Program-made: the position numbers and the translations under genes
Shown here: positions 1 through 8,440 of the stretch, one piece after another
How the letters are laid out: each line of letters begins with the position of its first letter
Numbering within the stretch: the stretch's first letter is position 1
The notes under the pieces: generated by a model
Seen by the model: the letters and a program-made list of their open reading frames with translations, nothing else
What the model was told of the DNA's origin: nothing
Database searches by the model: none
Source: Apophysomyces variabilis
Lineage: Eukaryota > Mucoromycota > Mucoromycetes > Mucorales > Mucoraceae
Reading direction: 5' to 3'
NCBI GenBank assembly: GCA_002749535.1
Contig: MZZL01000122.1
Span: 1-10,627, forward strand
DNA: 10,627 bases

Positions 1-111
1 GAGAACTTCTTGGAGATTCGATCTTTTTTTGGACAAACACCGAGAGAAGCAAAGACTTGCCTTCTTCGGTGCTTAAGCGTGATTGGCCGATGGTCTGTAC
101 TACGACAAAAG
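1..111 (+). repeat. Direct repeat, copy 1 (extra foldback-arm end)
   Basis: This stretch matches 953-1062 in direct orientation with four substitutions and one base of difference in a T run, by eye about 96% identity. The matching segment at 953-1062 is the outer part of the right arm of the foldback element at 366-1057, so this is probably the end of a second related element that continues beyond the window edge, or a locally duplicated arm. A 12-bp piece near its start (3-14) recurs inverted at 131-142, so it may have its own short terminal pairing. No coding potential is apparent. Confidence 0.85.
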
Positions 112-365
112 ACTCTTTTTGCTAAAGCCTTCCAAGAAGTTCCTAGATACTTCTCGCATCTTCAGCTTCGTAGAAAATTATAGAAATATCATATGTATAA
201 ATACTTTGGATAGTTTGTGAAAAATAAACATCATCGAATTCCCTCGCACACTTTTATTTTTTACTTCTGTTCCTTTACGATTTCTATATTCTAGCTTGAT
301 TGGCAACTCGCGTCCAAAACAGTAGCTGTGTATCGACTTTACGAAAACGACATTTGATAAAAACT

Positions 366-1057
366 GTTGTAGCACAAATCGCTCAACCAATCACGGCCAA
401 GATCCTAACATGGTAATCTTCTCTTTTGCTCGGGCATCCTCCCAAAATGATATGAGTTACAAGAAGTCTTCTTTGATGTCGATCTTATCGTAACACTCTC
501 AGTCCATTTCCTTTTCTATTTTATAACCGTAACAGATTACATAATTTAACCAGAACTAAAAAGATATAAACATTGGACATATTACAAAGAATAAAGGAAA
601 TCATTCTTCTATCTTATTTTTATTGTCTCCTATTGTTTCTGTCTTCTTCTGGCCATTGGTTTTCCAGCTCAGACTACGGCGACGACAAAACTTTAGTGTC
701 GTGCGCGGTATTTTCTTCTTGGCAAATGTCGTCGCCGTAGTCTGAGCTGGTAATCCAATGGCCAGGAAAAGACGAGACAAAGATAGTGAACGATAGAATC
801 ACAATAAAAATAAGTGGATAAGATGATGTTTTATTCTTCGTTGATCTCATGGATATTTATGTCTTTTTTTCTATTTCTAAATTATGTAACCTTCTCGGTA
901 CGGTGATAGAAAAGGGAATCGGTTAAAAGACAAAAGGTAAAGTGCGGTAGATGAGAACTTCTTGGAGATTCGATCTTTTTTGGACAAACACCGAGAGAAG
1001 CAAAGACTTTTCTTCGTCGGTGCTTAAGCGTGATTGGCCGATGGTCTGTACTACGAC
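366..1057. repeat. Long foldback (inverted-repeat) element
   Basis: The reverse complement of 366-687 aligns with 727-1057 over the whole length, leaving a 39-nt loop at 688-726. The innermost 24 bp pair perfectly (664-687 with 727-750), followed by a second block of 9 bp (651-659 with 755-763). Further out the arms stay alignable with indels. Matching blocks include the ACAATAAAAATAAG run, TAAATTATGTAA, TAGAAAAGG and, near the outer ends, CGTGATTGG. The arms have therefore diverged, more so outward. There is no transposase ORF inside. The structure fits a non-autonomous foldback or MITE-like element. I could not identify target-site duplications, so the exact ends are uncertain. A transcript through it would form a hairpin of more than 300 bp. 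Confidence 0.8.
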
Positions 1058-1062
1058 ACAAG
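953..1062 (+). repeat. Direct repeat, copy 2 (outer right foldback arm)
   Basis: This is the second copy of the 1-111 sequence and also the outer part of the right arm of the foldback element. It is far closer to copy 1 (about 96%) than to its inverted partner in the left arm at about 366-480, which only aligns with many mismatches and gaps. That asymmetry suggests recent duplication or conversion between copy 1 and copy 2. Confidence 0.85.
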
Positions 1063-1742
1063 GGTAACAAAAGAGATAGAGAAATAAACGGATAATTATC
1101 TTTATTGCTAAACAAATCTATGGGATATTTATATTTTTTCTAAAACTAATTGTAACAATGCCGAGACGGCGGAGCATTCAAAATAAGTAAAATAAACGGA
1201 CGAGAGATTATGTAATATTTCCCTGAGCATGGTCTTCCTGGAGATGTTGCTGTTTTGTGATGAAGACCGATGCGTTAGACGTTTGCCGTTTTTGGACCAA
1301 GGCCGATTTGACCAAAAGGTTTGTGTCACTACAATTTGCAGGCACGACATGTGTACCTATCGTGCGCGGTTCGCGATGTCCTTCCTGGTGGACGGTCAAA
1401 CGTTCCAGGGAAAAGAGCAGCAGGCGGACACCCTTCGATATCTTTTAGTACTAACTATAACAACGTTGTGCATTAACAACCCAGTAAATCAAATGAACAG
1501 ACAGGTTGTCACTTGGAAACTACTGGTCCGATCATGGATTAAACTGTTAAAAGCGATCGATACATTTTGGTTCGGTTAATTACTGGTCTTTTACTCCAGT
1601 AGTTTACTCTCGGTATTCAACGTCTGTTTTAATAGTTTATTTTGTTATCTATTGCTACTCCTCATCAGATCCTTTGTTATGCAAAAAGAAAACGTCTCAT
1701 ACGTCGCATAATGTTATAAATCGTACAAATCGTATTTTGTAA
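1063..1742. other. Unassigned stretch between foldback and Gypsy relic
   Basis: No gene is recognised here. The first 170 bases are AT-rich, with a short repeat AATAAACGGA at two places (1083-1092 and 1192-1201). An open frame on the plus strand (1229-1579, 116 codons) is cysteine-rich at its start but shows no motif I recognise. A small hairpin can form around TACTGG...CCAGTA near 1582-1602. The 5' LTR and primer-binding site of the following retroelement would be expected here, but no matching direct repeat was found downstream of the element. Confidence 0.4.
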
Positions 1743-1817
1743 GACGTTCAGCTTTTTGTTCCCGTAGCGCGTTTTTCTTCTCTTTCGTTTACTCTTGCTT
1801 CTCCTGCCCCCGTTGTG

Positions 1818-2899
1818 ATGCCTGGCAATCCAGCAGTGAATGCTTCTTTGCCTAATGCTACTTTCGCTAATTATGAGAAGGACTTTAATCATCCCAAGTT
1901 GGAGCTCCGAGGTCTCACCGGTCGATTGGTCTCCATCGGTAGCGAAGCTATTGAACAGCCCCAAGCTATTTGTGCTGCCTTCGAAGTCAAATATGAAGAT
2001 CTGGCTGATATGGCAAAGCTGTATGACGTGCTTAACAACATTTCTGATTGTCCCTTGTCCTCATCTGTTGCTGCCGTTGTTTCTCCTTCTGCCTCTACCC
2101 CTGCTTCTATGTTGCAAAAAAATCTACGGTTGTCCACTGCAAGTCCCATATTTTCAATGGAGTGTTTTCCAAAAGAATAGAATTATGTTTCGGGATATTG
2201 AAGCTCTTCTCGGCAAGTTTGAAGACGTTGTTCTCAGTTACGAAGTAGATGTTGATAACGACTAATACCAATTGGCCCTTACTCGTTTGGACGCTGATAA
2301 GCATCTCTAGTTGCTACAGTTTGTAGAGGGATCTAACAGGCCTTTTGCGACATCACCTAGCAAGAATTTAAGTCTGCCCTTGAGAAGAAGTTATGACTTA
2401 ACAATCAAAGGCAACAAAGGCCGTGCTCATGAATAATTTGTTTTCGATGCGTTTCAATGACCATAAAGAAACAACTGAACGATTTATCAATCGTTATAAT
2501 CATTTAAACATTACGTGTGGTGTTCGTGACGCATACGTCCTCTTTGGTATCTCTTGCGCTGTTCTACTTGCTGATCTTATCCGGAATATCAATATAACTT
2601 TGGAGTCTGCCTTCGCTGAGGCAAAGAATTGTTTATATTTTTTTTATTCCAAAGCCCAGAACCTCTACAACCAATCAATTCGTTTGGATGCTGCTGTCAC
2701 TGGCTCTAAGCATTCGTTTACTGCTACTCCCGGTCCTTCTGAGACTGTAAAGAAGTCCAAGCATGGCCCTTCCTCATCCGGTTCCTCTGGGAAGCAAAAG
2801 GATAACTACGGAAAGTTTTGCTTTTCCATCGCATCACTACACACAGAAATTACGGGAGCGAAGCTAAAAGAAAGGTGGTTTCCATGGTTATTCACCTAG
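1818..2899 (+). pseudogene. Gag polyprotein remnant (Ty3/Gypsy), broken
   Basis: Gag forms the capsid of the retrotransposon particle. The reading begins at ATG 1818 (the frame is open from about 1743) and runs clean through an N-terminal region rich in charged and helical residues, including KYEDLADMAKLYD. It breaks at a run of seven A's (2116-2122). The sequence continues in another frame (KKSTVVHCKSHIF), shifts again near 2165 to a frame reading KFEDVVLSYEVDVDND, and meets TAA at 2263-2265. It resumes from 2423 with RFNDHKETTERFINRYNHL (2450-2506), the pattern typical of the retrotransposon Gag helical domain, and then a Ser/Gly/Lys-rich linker. Near 2819-2844 a Cys, and after a one-base shift a His-x4-His, look like the remains of a zinc knuckle. 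At least three frameshifts mean it cannot be translated as one protein. The assignment rests on remembered family pattern. Confidence 0.7.
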
Positions 2900-3112
2900 C
2901 CGCGTTGCAATACCACTGTCCGGTCTGAATTTTCTCCATCCTCGTCTAGTGATGTTGCTGTCCGTACCTTGTCCACGTATTCAGTGTCAGGTGACATAGA
3001 GACTTCCGTCGATGCCCAGGTGCCTGCAATGGCGTAAAACATGGAACCCGATTCCGATGGAGAGCGTCTGCCGATAGCTGCGAATGCGCAGAAGTGTAAG
3101 TTTGATGTTTGA

Positions 3113-3627
3113 ATTTCCGAGGTGCCGAAACAGAAACCTACTTCTCTGATTTTACCGGTTATTACAAAGAATATCGACACTTATGTTTTGCCCATACAGG
3201 ATCTACATATTGGCTGGTCACAGATGCATTATCTGAATCTCTTGGATTTACTGTTCCTTTAACCAAATGCAGTGGAAATGTGCAGCAAGTATATATATCA
3301 TCATGCTTTTTTTTTATCATAAAATCAATATCAAACATACTTTAGAAATTTTACCATTCTTTTTTCATGAAAACGTACCCATTTGCTTCGATACTGGTAT
3401 GTTTTCCAGTTGAGCATTGGTACTAGAGGTCTTATTGGTTCTCATTAGATCATACCTGCTCTTTGTGAATGTGGCCATGGTAATTGTTTTTGAAGTACGT
3501 ACGAGTGATGAGCGATGCAGTGTGTTAGTTTAGGTGAACTGTCAGTTTTCACTCTTTCTCCGCGCTTTTATAATCTTGCCATCACAAAATCAGGAACAGG
3601 TTGATCTCCTTCAAGGGCTTGCCGGAG
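3113..3627 (+). pseudogene. Retropepsin (aspartic protease) remnant, active-site Asp lost
   Basis: Retropepsins cleave the Gag-Pol polyprotein and use an Asp in a D-[ST]-G-[AST] motif. After an in-frame linker (2900-3112) with stops at 3035-3037 and 3110-3112, the reading LILPVITKNIDTYVL shifts frame near 3185 and continues HTGSTYWLVTDALSESLGFTV. HTGS (3193-3204) stands exactly where DTGS would be, so the catalytic Asp codon reads CAT (His). Weaker downstream pieces fit the rest of the fold: IGSH-stop-IIPALCECGHGNCF (3434-3490), FEVRTSDERCSV (3489-3524, next frame) and KIRNRLISFKGLP (3586-3624). The order and spacing suit a protease of about 110-150 residues. It is not functional. Confidence 0.6.
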
Positions 3628-4054
3628 TAAGTAATATAGCACTCTGTTGGTAAGGTAATTTAGCTAGTTTTATGATATTACTGTGTTTGGCCTTACTATT
3701 CAGATGGATCAAAGTTGAGAATCACCAGGTGGATCATTGTCAATGAAATGTTGCTATTATTGAAACACCGGAAACCGTCGACGTACAAAGACAGGCTGGT
3801 ATTATAGTTCCTCTCAAGGGCTGCTTCTCATTACAGGGTGATCAGTGATCGGAAAGTACACGATTTCACGATTTAGTAAGGAGAAGCAATGACCATTGCT
3901 TCCCTTTGTATCGACAGCTGAATGGGTGAAAATCTTCTTCTGGTATCTCTCTCATCGCATCATCATAGATCTGAACTTGGGCACTATCATGTATATCTAG
4001 TTATATTTTTCCTAAAAACAAGGGTTCATACTACTCATTTTGTAGCTAATTCAG
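3628..4054 (+). other. Collapsed reverse transcriptase/RNase H region of the relic
   Basis: Between the protease and integrase remnants only about 430 bases remain. I see no YxDD box or other reverse transcriptase landmark on either strand. One short open reading (about 3751-3846, including TPETVDVQRQAGIIVPLKG) might derive from the protease-RT linker just before the polymerase domain, but this is a weak impression. The simplest explanation is an internal deletion that removed the polymerase and RNase H. Confidence 0.35.
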
Positions 4055-4762
4055 TCATAGAACTCGACCAGCTCTTGCCGCCCTTCTAGTTGGTGCTAGT
4101 CATTGTAATTTGATGTTTGGAACAAATCTAACCCACAGCTCCGTTCGCTCTAAGTATAAAATTGAACACAATTAGAAAGGTCATGCTTCAGATCGCTTAA
4201 TGCCAGTGAGATACCTAGGCTGGCTAAACCAAAGGGTAAGGTTTCCTTTTTCTTTATTTGAGCTTGGTTAAATAAGCTTTCCAAACGTATTTTATGTAAA
4301 CGGTTATATTTCAAGCAAGATATCGCTTTACGTCTACGATATAGCATGTTACATGCAGCACTAGCCAAAGGCAACTGTAAGAAAACCTTACTTGCTATAA
4401 TCTTTTGGAGGAAATAGGTTTCGGATAGCGGACATGATTATGCAGTCTTGCGGTCAGCGTACAAAGCTTTTGTTTGTATGAATAAAAGAGAAGGAATGAT
4501 GTGGAAATTTGGCAGGGACTGGATTGCCAAAGGGTCTAATTGCCCATACTCACATTGACAGGTTGCACGACTACGGAATGGCTCGTACATTGTTATCGAT
4601 GTTTGCGGTAGGCTCCTTTTCCACTCCTGGTTCGTCAGAATTGAGCGAGGACGTAGAGATTCAAGACATTCATACTGTCTCTTCTGGCAGTGTGAAACTT
4701 CTGGGCTACGTCTCGGATACACTACGGGTAAGAAAAGCAGGAAAGTCGCATGTCATACATGA
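4055..4762 (+). pseudogene. Integrase C-terminal remnant (Ty3/Gypsy), broken
   Basis: Integrase inserts the cDNA copy into the host genome. Landmarks from the end of its catalytic core appear as DQLLPPF (4066-4086) and, in another frame, NLMFGTNL (4107-4130), resembling the LLP and PFxLMFGR patterns of Gypsy integrases, although their spacing is shortened. From 4262 one frame stays open to 4762 with only two stops (4415-4417 and 4556-4558). It carries a basic helical stretch (LNKLSKRILCKRL) and then, after WKFGRDWIAK, RNGSYIVIDVCGRLL. The last piece fits the SH3-like C-terminal domain, where a GGSY/NGSY strand is followed by D-x2-G-x-L-L. An overlapping open frame (4509-4859) is an alternative reading without recognisable features. 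No conserved D,D-35-E residues survive. Confidence 0.5.
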
Positions 4763-5657
4763 TACGGCTTTTGTGAGATTTGTGCGGCGTTTGGTTACTC
4801 GAGCTAGGCGACATCTGCAGAATTTGTATGCTATTATACGATTTATGCAACCTATGTGACTTTTTTGTCCCACAGTGATATCCTAGTATAGATGAAGTCG
4901 GTTTCTTCTCTTTTGTATTTTTTTTTTGCAAGGTAGGTATGTTTACTTGGAGATGCTTGTATGGGCTTCGCAAGGTGTTAGCGAGCTTCCTATACACTGT
5001 TACTCTGTGTCTTACTCTACCTGTTCTAGGGATAAGATTCTGGCGATATTTTCAGCTTCCTCTTCGCTGAGGTGGCTCTTGCTATCCCATGTTCATATTC
5101 TTCATGTTCGTTATGCTCGTCCATGTGCGAAAAAAATACACAAACAAAGACGAAATGCACTAGTAGTCGCTGTACCCTTCTTTTATAGCTTGAAACCGCA
5201 AACGATTACTAATATCTTTGTTTATGTTTCATGCAATGGCTGATTTGATCTAAAACAATGGTGGTGTAACTGGGCTGAAACCGTTTGCAATTACAGACTG
5301 TGAACCAAAGCGATCTGTTCTTGGTCTCATCAAGTTCACGAATTTAGCATTCTATGTCTCCCAATTGATATTTATCAACAGGGAGGACACAATTACGTGA
5401 TCATCCAAATTATGTATAGTCAAACTTAGCACGAAGCTGGCAAGTAATAAAGACAAAAACATAACGTTCATAGACACGGAACCACATTAAGATCTTGCTA
5501 ACTTTAATGTAATAGGATGCTTGCATATAAGTGGCGTGCTACACTCTATTCTGCTTATCCTCCAAGGTTCCGGAGCTAAGCGTGCAAACAGATATTTAAT
5601 TATATCGCATCTTAACACAGCTAATTTCTGAAAACATCTACTACCGTTATCCATAGA
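4763..5657. other. Intergenic DNA between Gypsy relic and hydrolase gene
   Basis: Open frames here (for example plus-strand 4926-5243 and minus-strand 4722-4997) have no motif, no splice-consistent extension and low-complexity or random-looking composition. A run of ten or more T's lies near 4917-4927. The part next to 5657 is the 3' flank of the minus-strand hydrolase gene. It is AT-rich but lacks an obvious AATAAA on the minus strand just after the stop. The 3' LTR of the relic would belong here but was not recognised. Confidence 0.5.
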
Positions 5658-8322
5658 CTATACTCGAATTTCAAAGCTGAATTTTTGATCACCGATTAAA
5701 ACATTGACGGGCCCTTCATCGAGCGTTCCCGCTGGGACACCATTAACACCTGTATAGCGGAACATGTCTGTATTCACTTCAAAGACCAATGTAGTTGTTT
5801 CCCCGTTCGACAAATGCACTTTCTGGAAGTTCTTCAAGAGTTTTGCTGGTGGTGTGATTCGTCGAACAGTCTGCTGAACATACATCAACACAGTCTCCTT
5901 CCCATCATAGGGTCCTTTGTTACTGACATCGATTGCAATTTTACGACTTTGGCCAACTTTCAGAAGGAGATCAGGTATATCATCATACAAAGTGATATTG
6001 CTATAATCGAAGCGAGAGTAGCTTAAACCGTAGCCAAACTCAAATAGTGGATCCCACTGATCGTTAACTTGTCTCCAGTAATTTAGGGACAAATCGCTGG
6101 TGTGCTTTGGGTATGTGTATGGAAGCTTTCCAGACGGATTTACTTTTCCAAATAAGATCTCGCCAATCGCTTTTCCACCCCATGATCCAGGCAAGTACGC
6201 TTGTAACAACGCATCAGAATCATCAACCACCGTTCCCAACACACGAGGGCGCCCTTCTACAAGAATGCTGATCAATGGTATACCACGCTTAGCTAGCCGG
6301 TGAATATGACGGACTTGACCCTCCGGAAGCCGTATATCGTGAATATTACCAGGAACTAAAAACCATAATGAGATTGTCTAAATATGGCCACTTAATCTAT
6401 TATGAATTGGTCTTACGTTCGGTGTAGACATGCTCCCCTATACATGCAATAATAGCGTCGTATTTTGTTAGGCTCCGCAAAACTTGTGCCATATTTATGT
6501 CATTTCCATCAATATCGAATCCAGGCAAGTAATCTACAATTGTGTTTTCCGGAGCAGCTTCTCGAACTCCTTGATAGATAGTGACACCTTTTCCGTAAAA
6601 CTGCTCGTCACTGGTAGGTCCATGCCAATGATCCGCAGTAGCGCTAATGTCTTGTTAGACTCCTAACAATGCATAAAAAATTAAAGGAGACTATTACCCT
6701 TGCCAGTCAATCGTCCAACCACCATTCAAATGGCTAATGTCGTTACCCGTAGGACCTAGTACCAAAAGCTTTCTTCCTTTTAAAGGCAAAACAGAATGAT
6801 TATTTTTGAGAACAGTAATTGATTCTCGTGCAGCATCGAGCGAGACTTGGATATCCTCAGGTGAACCAACTAAATTCGAGAGTTCATGCCGCGCCTTGTA
6901 GCCATCTGGTTCCAGCAGACCTAGATCCTTCTTTAACTGAAGTAGTCGTTCTGCTGATTCATTAATTCTGGCTTCAGGAATCTGCCCTTCCTTAACCAGC
7001 TCCAGTAACGCATCAAAGAAGACGACGTGCTTGGGCACCATTGACATGTCTACGCTTGTGCTTCCAATAGACTGCTTCACCGCTTCTTTAAGACTGGCAG
7101 CAACGTGATGTGTGGTGTACAAGTTGTCAATCTCTGCCCAGTCAGTGACGAGCATGCCCTTGAAGTTCATTTCGTCTCGTAACAGGCGCCGTAAATATTT
7201 GCTAGATGCTACAACAGGCTCCCCATTGATGTCTATGTAGGCTTCCATTGCTGTGGCTACACCCGCATTAATAGCAGACTGGAAACCCGGAAGAAAGTAG
7301 TCGTACAGAATTCGTTCGCTTATTACGGTCGAATCTCGATCCTGCCCACTTTGTCCGAGTTGTAAACAGATTCCTTGCTATATCAGTGATTTACCTCCAC
7401 GGAGCGCCGTATGCGATAAAGTGCTTCATACAAGCAGCAACCTTTGACCGATCAGACTTATACTGACCTTGATAACCTCGAATAGCTGCAATGCCCATTA
7501 GGCTGGAAAGGTAAGGATCTTCACCAAAATTTTCGTATACTCTTGGCCATTGCTTGTTTACTGGGATGTCAAGTACGGGTGCAAATGTCCTATTTTTGAG
7601 CATATCAACTTTCAGATGGAAATCTTACTGTTGCATACCAGTGGACACCGGCAGCACGAGTATCTCTAGCTGTAATAACGGCAGCATTATAAGTTAAGGT
7701 TGAATTAAACGAGGCGGCCATATTTATTCCATGCGGAAAAATGGTAGCTAAAGTGGGAAAGAAAGTGAGCACTATAATCAGCAGATCATGATGCTTACAG
7801 TTGGCAACATATTGTGCGCCGTGGATATGATCTAAGCTGCAAGAATTTCAGATACGTAGCTAGATCTGACATATTAGATTTTGCTCTTACCCGTATATGA
7901 TCGGTATTTTGTACGTGGAATTCACAGAGAGTGTAATTTCTTGGATCTCCTCGATGATTCGGGAATAGTCTGTATGATTATAGTTCCTCCCAAAGCTGAT
8001 TGCGATATTGGATGGTGCAGTTACAAAGTATGATTACATAAAAGGTTTACAAGCTGATTCTTTACCTCGAAAGTTGATTTAAATAGGATCCTACAAAGTA
8101 TTTAGAGGCGTAGTACTCAACCGCCGTTCGATTCAATTGACCATTAGGGGTGAGAACCAGGTCTTGATTTAGTTGGGTCATCTGCCCAATTTTTTCTTTC
8201 AAGGACATATGCGATACCATGTCTTTGATATCTGCATCAATTTCACCAGGACTGTCGAATAACATAGCCTTTGTAAAAGCAAAGCAACAAAAAAATACTA
8301 GAATTTGCTGAATCGCAAACAT
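5658..8322 (-). CDS. Secreted glycoside hydrolase family 3 beta-glucosidase/exo-beta-glucanase
   Basis: It removes terminal glucose from beta-glucans or beta-glucosides by a retaining mechanism. The exons I derived are 8322-8066, 7995-7891, 7836-7799, 7747-7639, 7589-7395, 7348-6698, 6643-6417 and 6355-5658. All seven introns (70, 54, 51, 49, 46, 54 and 61 nt) are GT-AG and all phases close, giving 759 residues, a usual length for the family. Residues 1-19 form a signal peptide ending FTKA. The TIM barrel (about 28-345) has GLDHIHG (121-127), WPRVYENFGEDP (184-195), KHF (225-227) and LVTDW with the likely nucleophile Asp304. The second domain (about 405-640) has NGGWTIDWQG and GEHVYTE (521-527), where the acid/base Glu is expected. 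FGYGLSY (634-640) leads into a C-terminal Fn3-like domain. Several N-glycosylation sequons fit secretion. The overall pattern resembles plant exohydrolase ExoI and the Dictyostelium lysosomal beta-glucosidase. Substrate and location are inferred. The exon 6 acceptor (AAAG) is the least canonical site but is forced by frame. Confidence 0.93.
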
Positions 8323-8346
8323 CGTTCTAAACCAAGTATGTCCCAT
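8320..8346 (-). other. Two candidate start codons for the hydrolase
   Basis: In-frame ATGs lie at 8346-8344 and 8322-8320. The upstream one would add MGHTWFRT before the hydrophobic core (767 residues in total). The downstream one gives a compact signal peptide directly and has A at position -3 (AACGATGTTT), a better initiation context than C at -3 for the upstream ATG. I chose the downstream start. Either would keep the protein secreted. Confidence 0.5.
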
Positions 8347-8378
8347 CGGTTCAAGTCTGGCTGACCAGGGACTTTAGC

Positions 8379-8440
8379 TTTTCTTTCAAATAGTTGAACA
8401 GAAAGAAGAAAGAAAAGCAAACAGGAATGCATTATTTAAG
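8379..8440 (-). promoter_or_regulatory. Putative core promoter of the hydrolase gene
   Basis: Read on the minus strand, a TATA-like CTTAAATAA (8440-8432) lies about 110 nt upstream of the chosen ATG. It is followed by a pyrimidine-rich tract (TTTTCTTTCTTCTTTCTG, about 8418-8401), a common arrangement around fungal transcription starts. No specific regulator site was recognised. This is inferred from position and composition only. Confidence 0.3.

Larger units (their letters stand above)
1743..4762 (+). mobile_element. Degenerate Ty3/Gypsy LTR retrotransposon
   Basis: Fragments of gag, aspartic protease and integrase occur in the canonical Ty3/Gypsy order on one strand, which makes chance resemblance unlikely. 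What is seen: a Gag-like reading with a CCHC-type knuckle remnant (1818-2899), a retropepsin-like reading (3113-3627), and an integrase end (about 4055-4762) with LLP, LMFG and GSY-type landmarks. What is missing: reverse transcriptase and RNase H, which normally need well over 1 kb but have only about 430 bp between 3628 and 4055. The frame shifts many times and several stops interrupt it. No LTR pair was found. It is an inactive fossil with an internal deletion, and its borders are approximate. Confidence 0.72.

Noticed and set aside
178..390. Minus-strand open frame of 70 codons
   Set aside because: It overlaps the outer edge of the foldback left arm and AT-rich DNA, with no motif.
1..1062. 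Direct repeats 1-111 and 953-1062 as an LTR pair
   Set aside because: The DNA between them is an inverted repeat with no gag or pol content, and one copy is clearly part of a foldback arm.
882..1115. Minus-strand open frame of 77 codons
   Set aside because: It lies inside the right foldback arm; the equivalent reading is not preserved in the left arm, so it is a chance opening.
2896..3180. Minus-strand open frame of 94 codons
   Set aside because: It is antisense to the gag-protease linker, which makes better sense on the plus strand.
4438..4722. Minus-strand open frame of 94 codons
   Set aside because: It is antisense to the integrase remnant, has no motif and no splice-consistent extension.
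4509..4859. Plus-strand open frame of 116 codons
   Set aside because: It overlaps the integrase-like reading in another frame and has no recognisable motif; the overlapped frame fits an integrase C-terminal domain better.
4926..5243. Plus-strand open frame of 105 codons
   Set aside because: It contains no domain or coding signature that I can see, and the composition looks random.
5814..6026. Plus-strand open frames within the hydrolase gene (also 6100-6303 and 6484-6666)
   Set aside because: These are shadows of the minus-strand GH3 exons.
8348..8358. GGTTCAAGTCT, similar to a tRNA B box
   Set aside because: There is no matching A box or cloverleaf at the right distance, and it sits just upstream of the hydrolase start.
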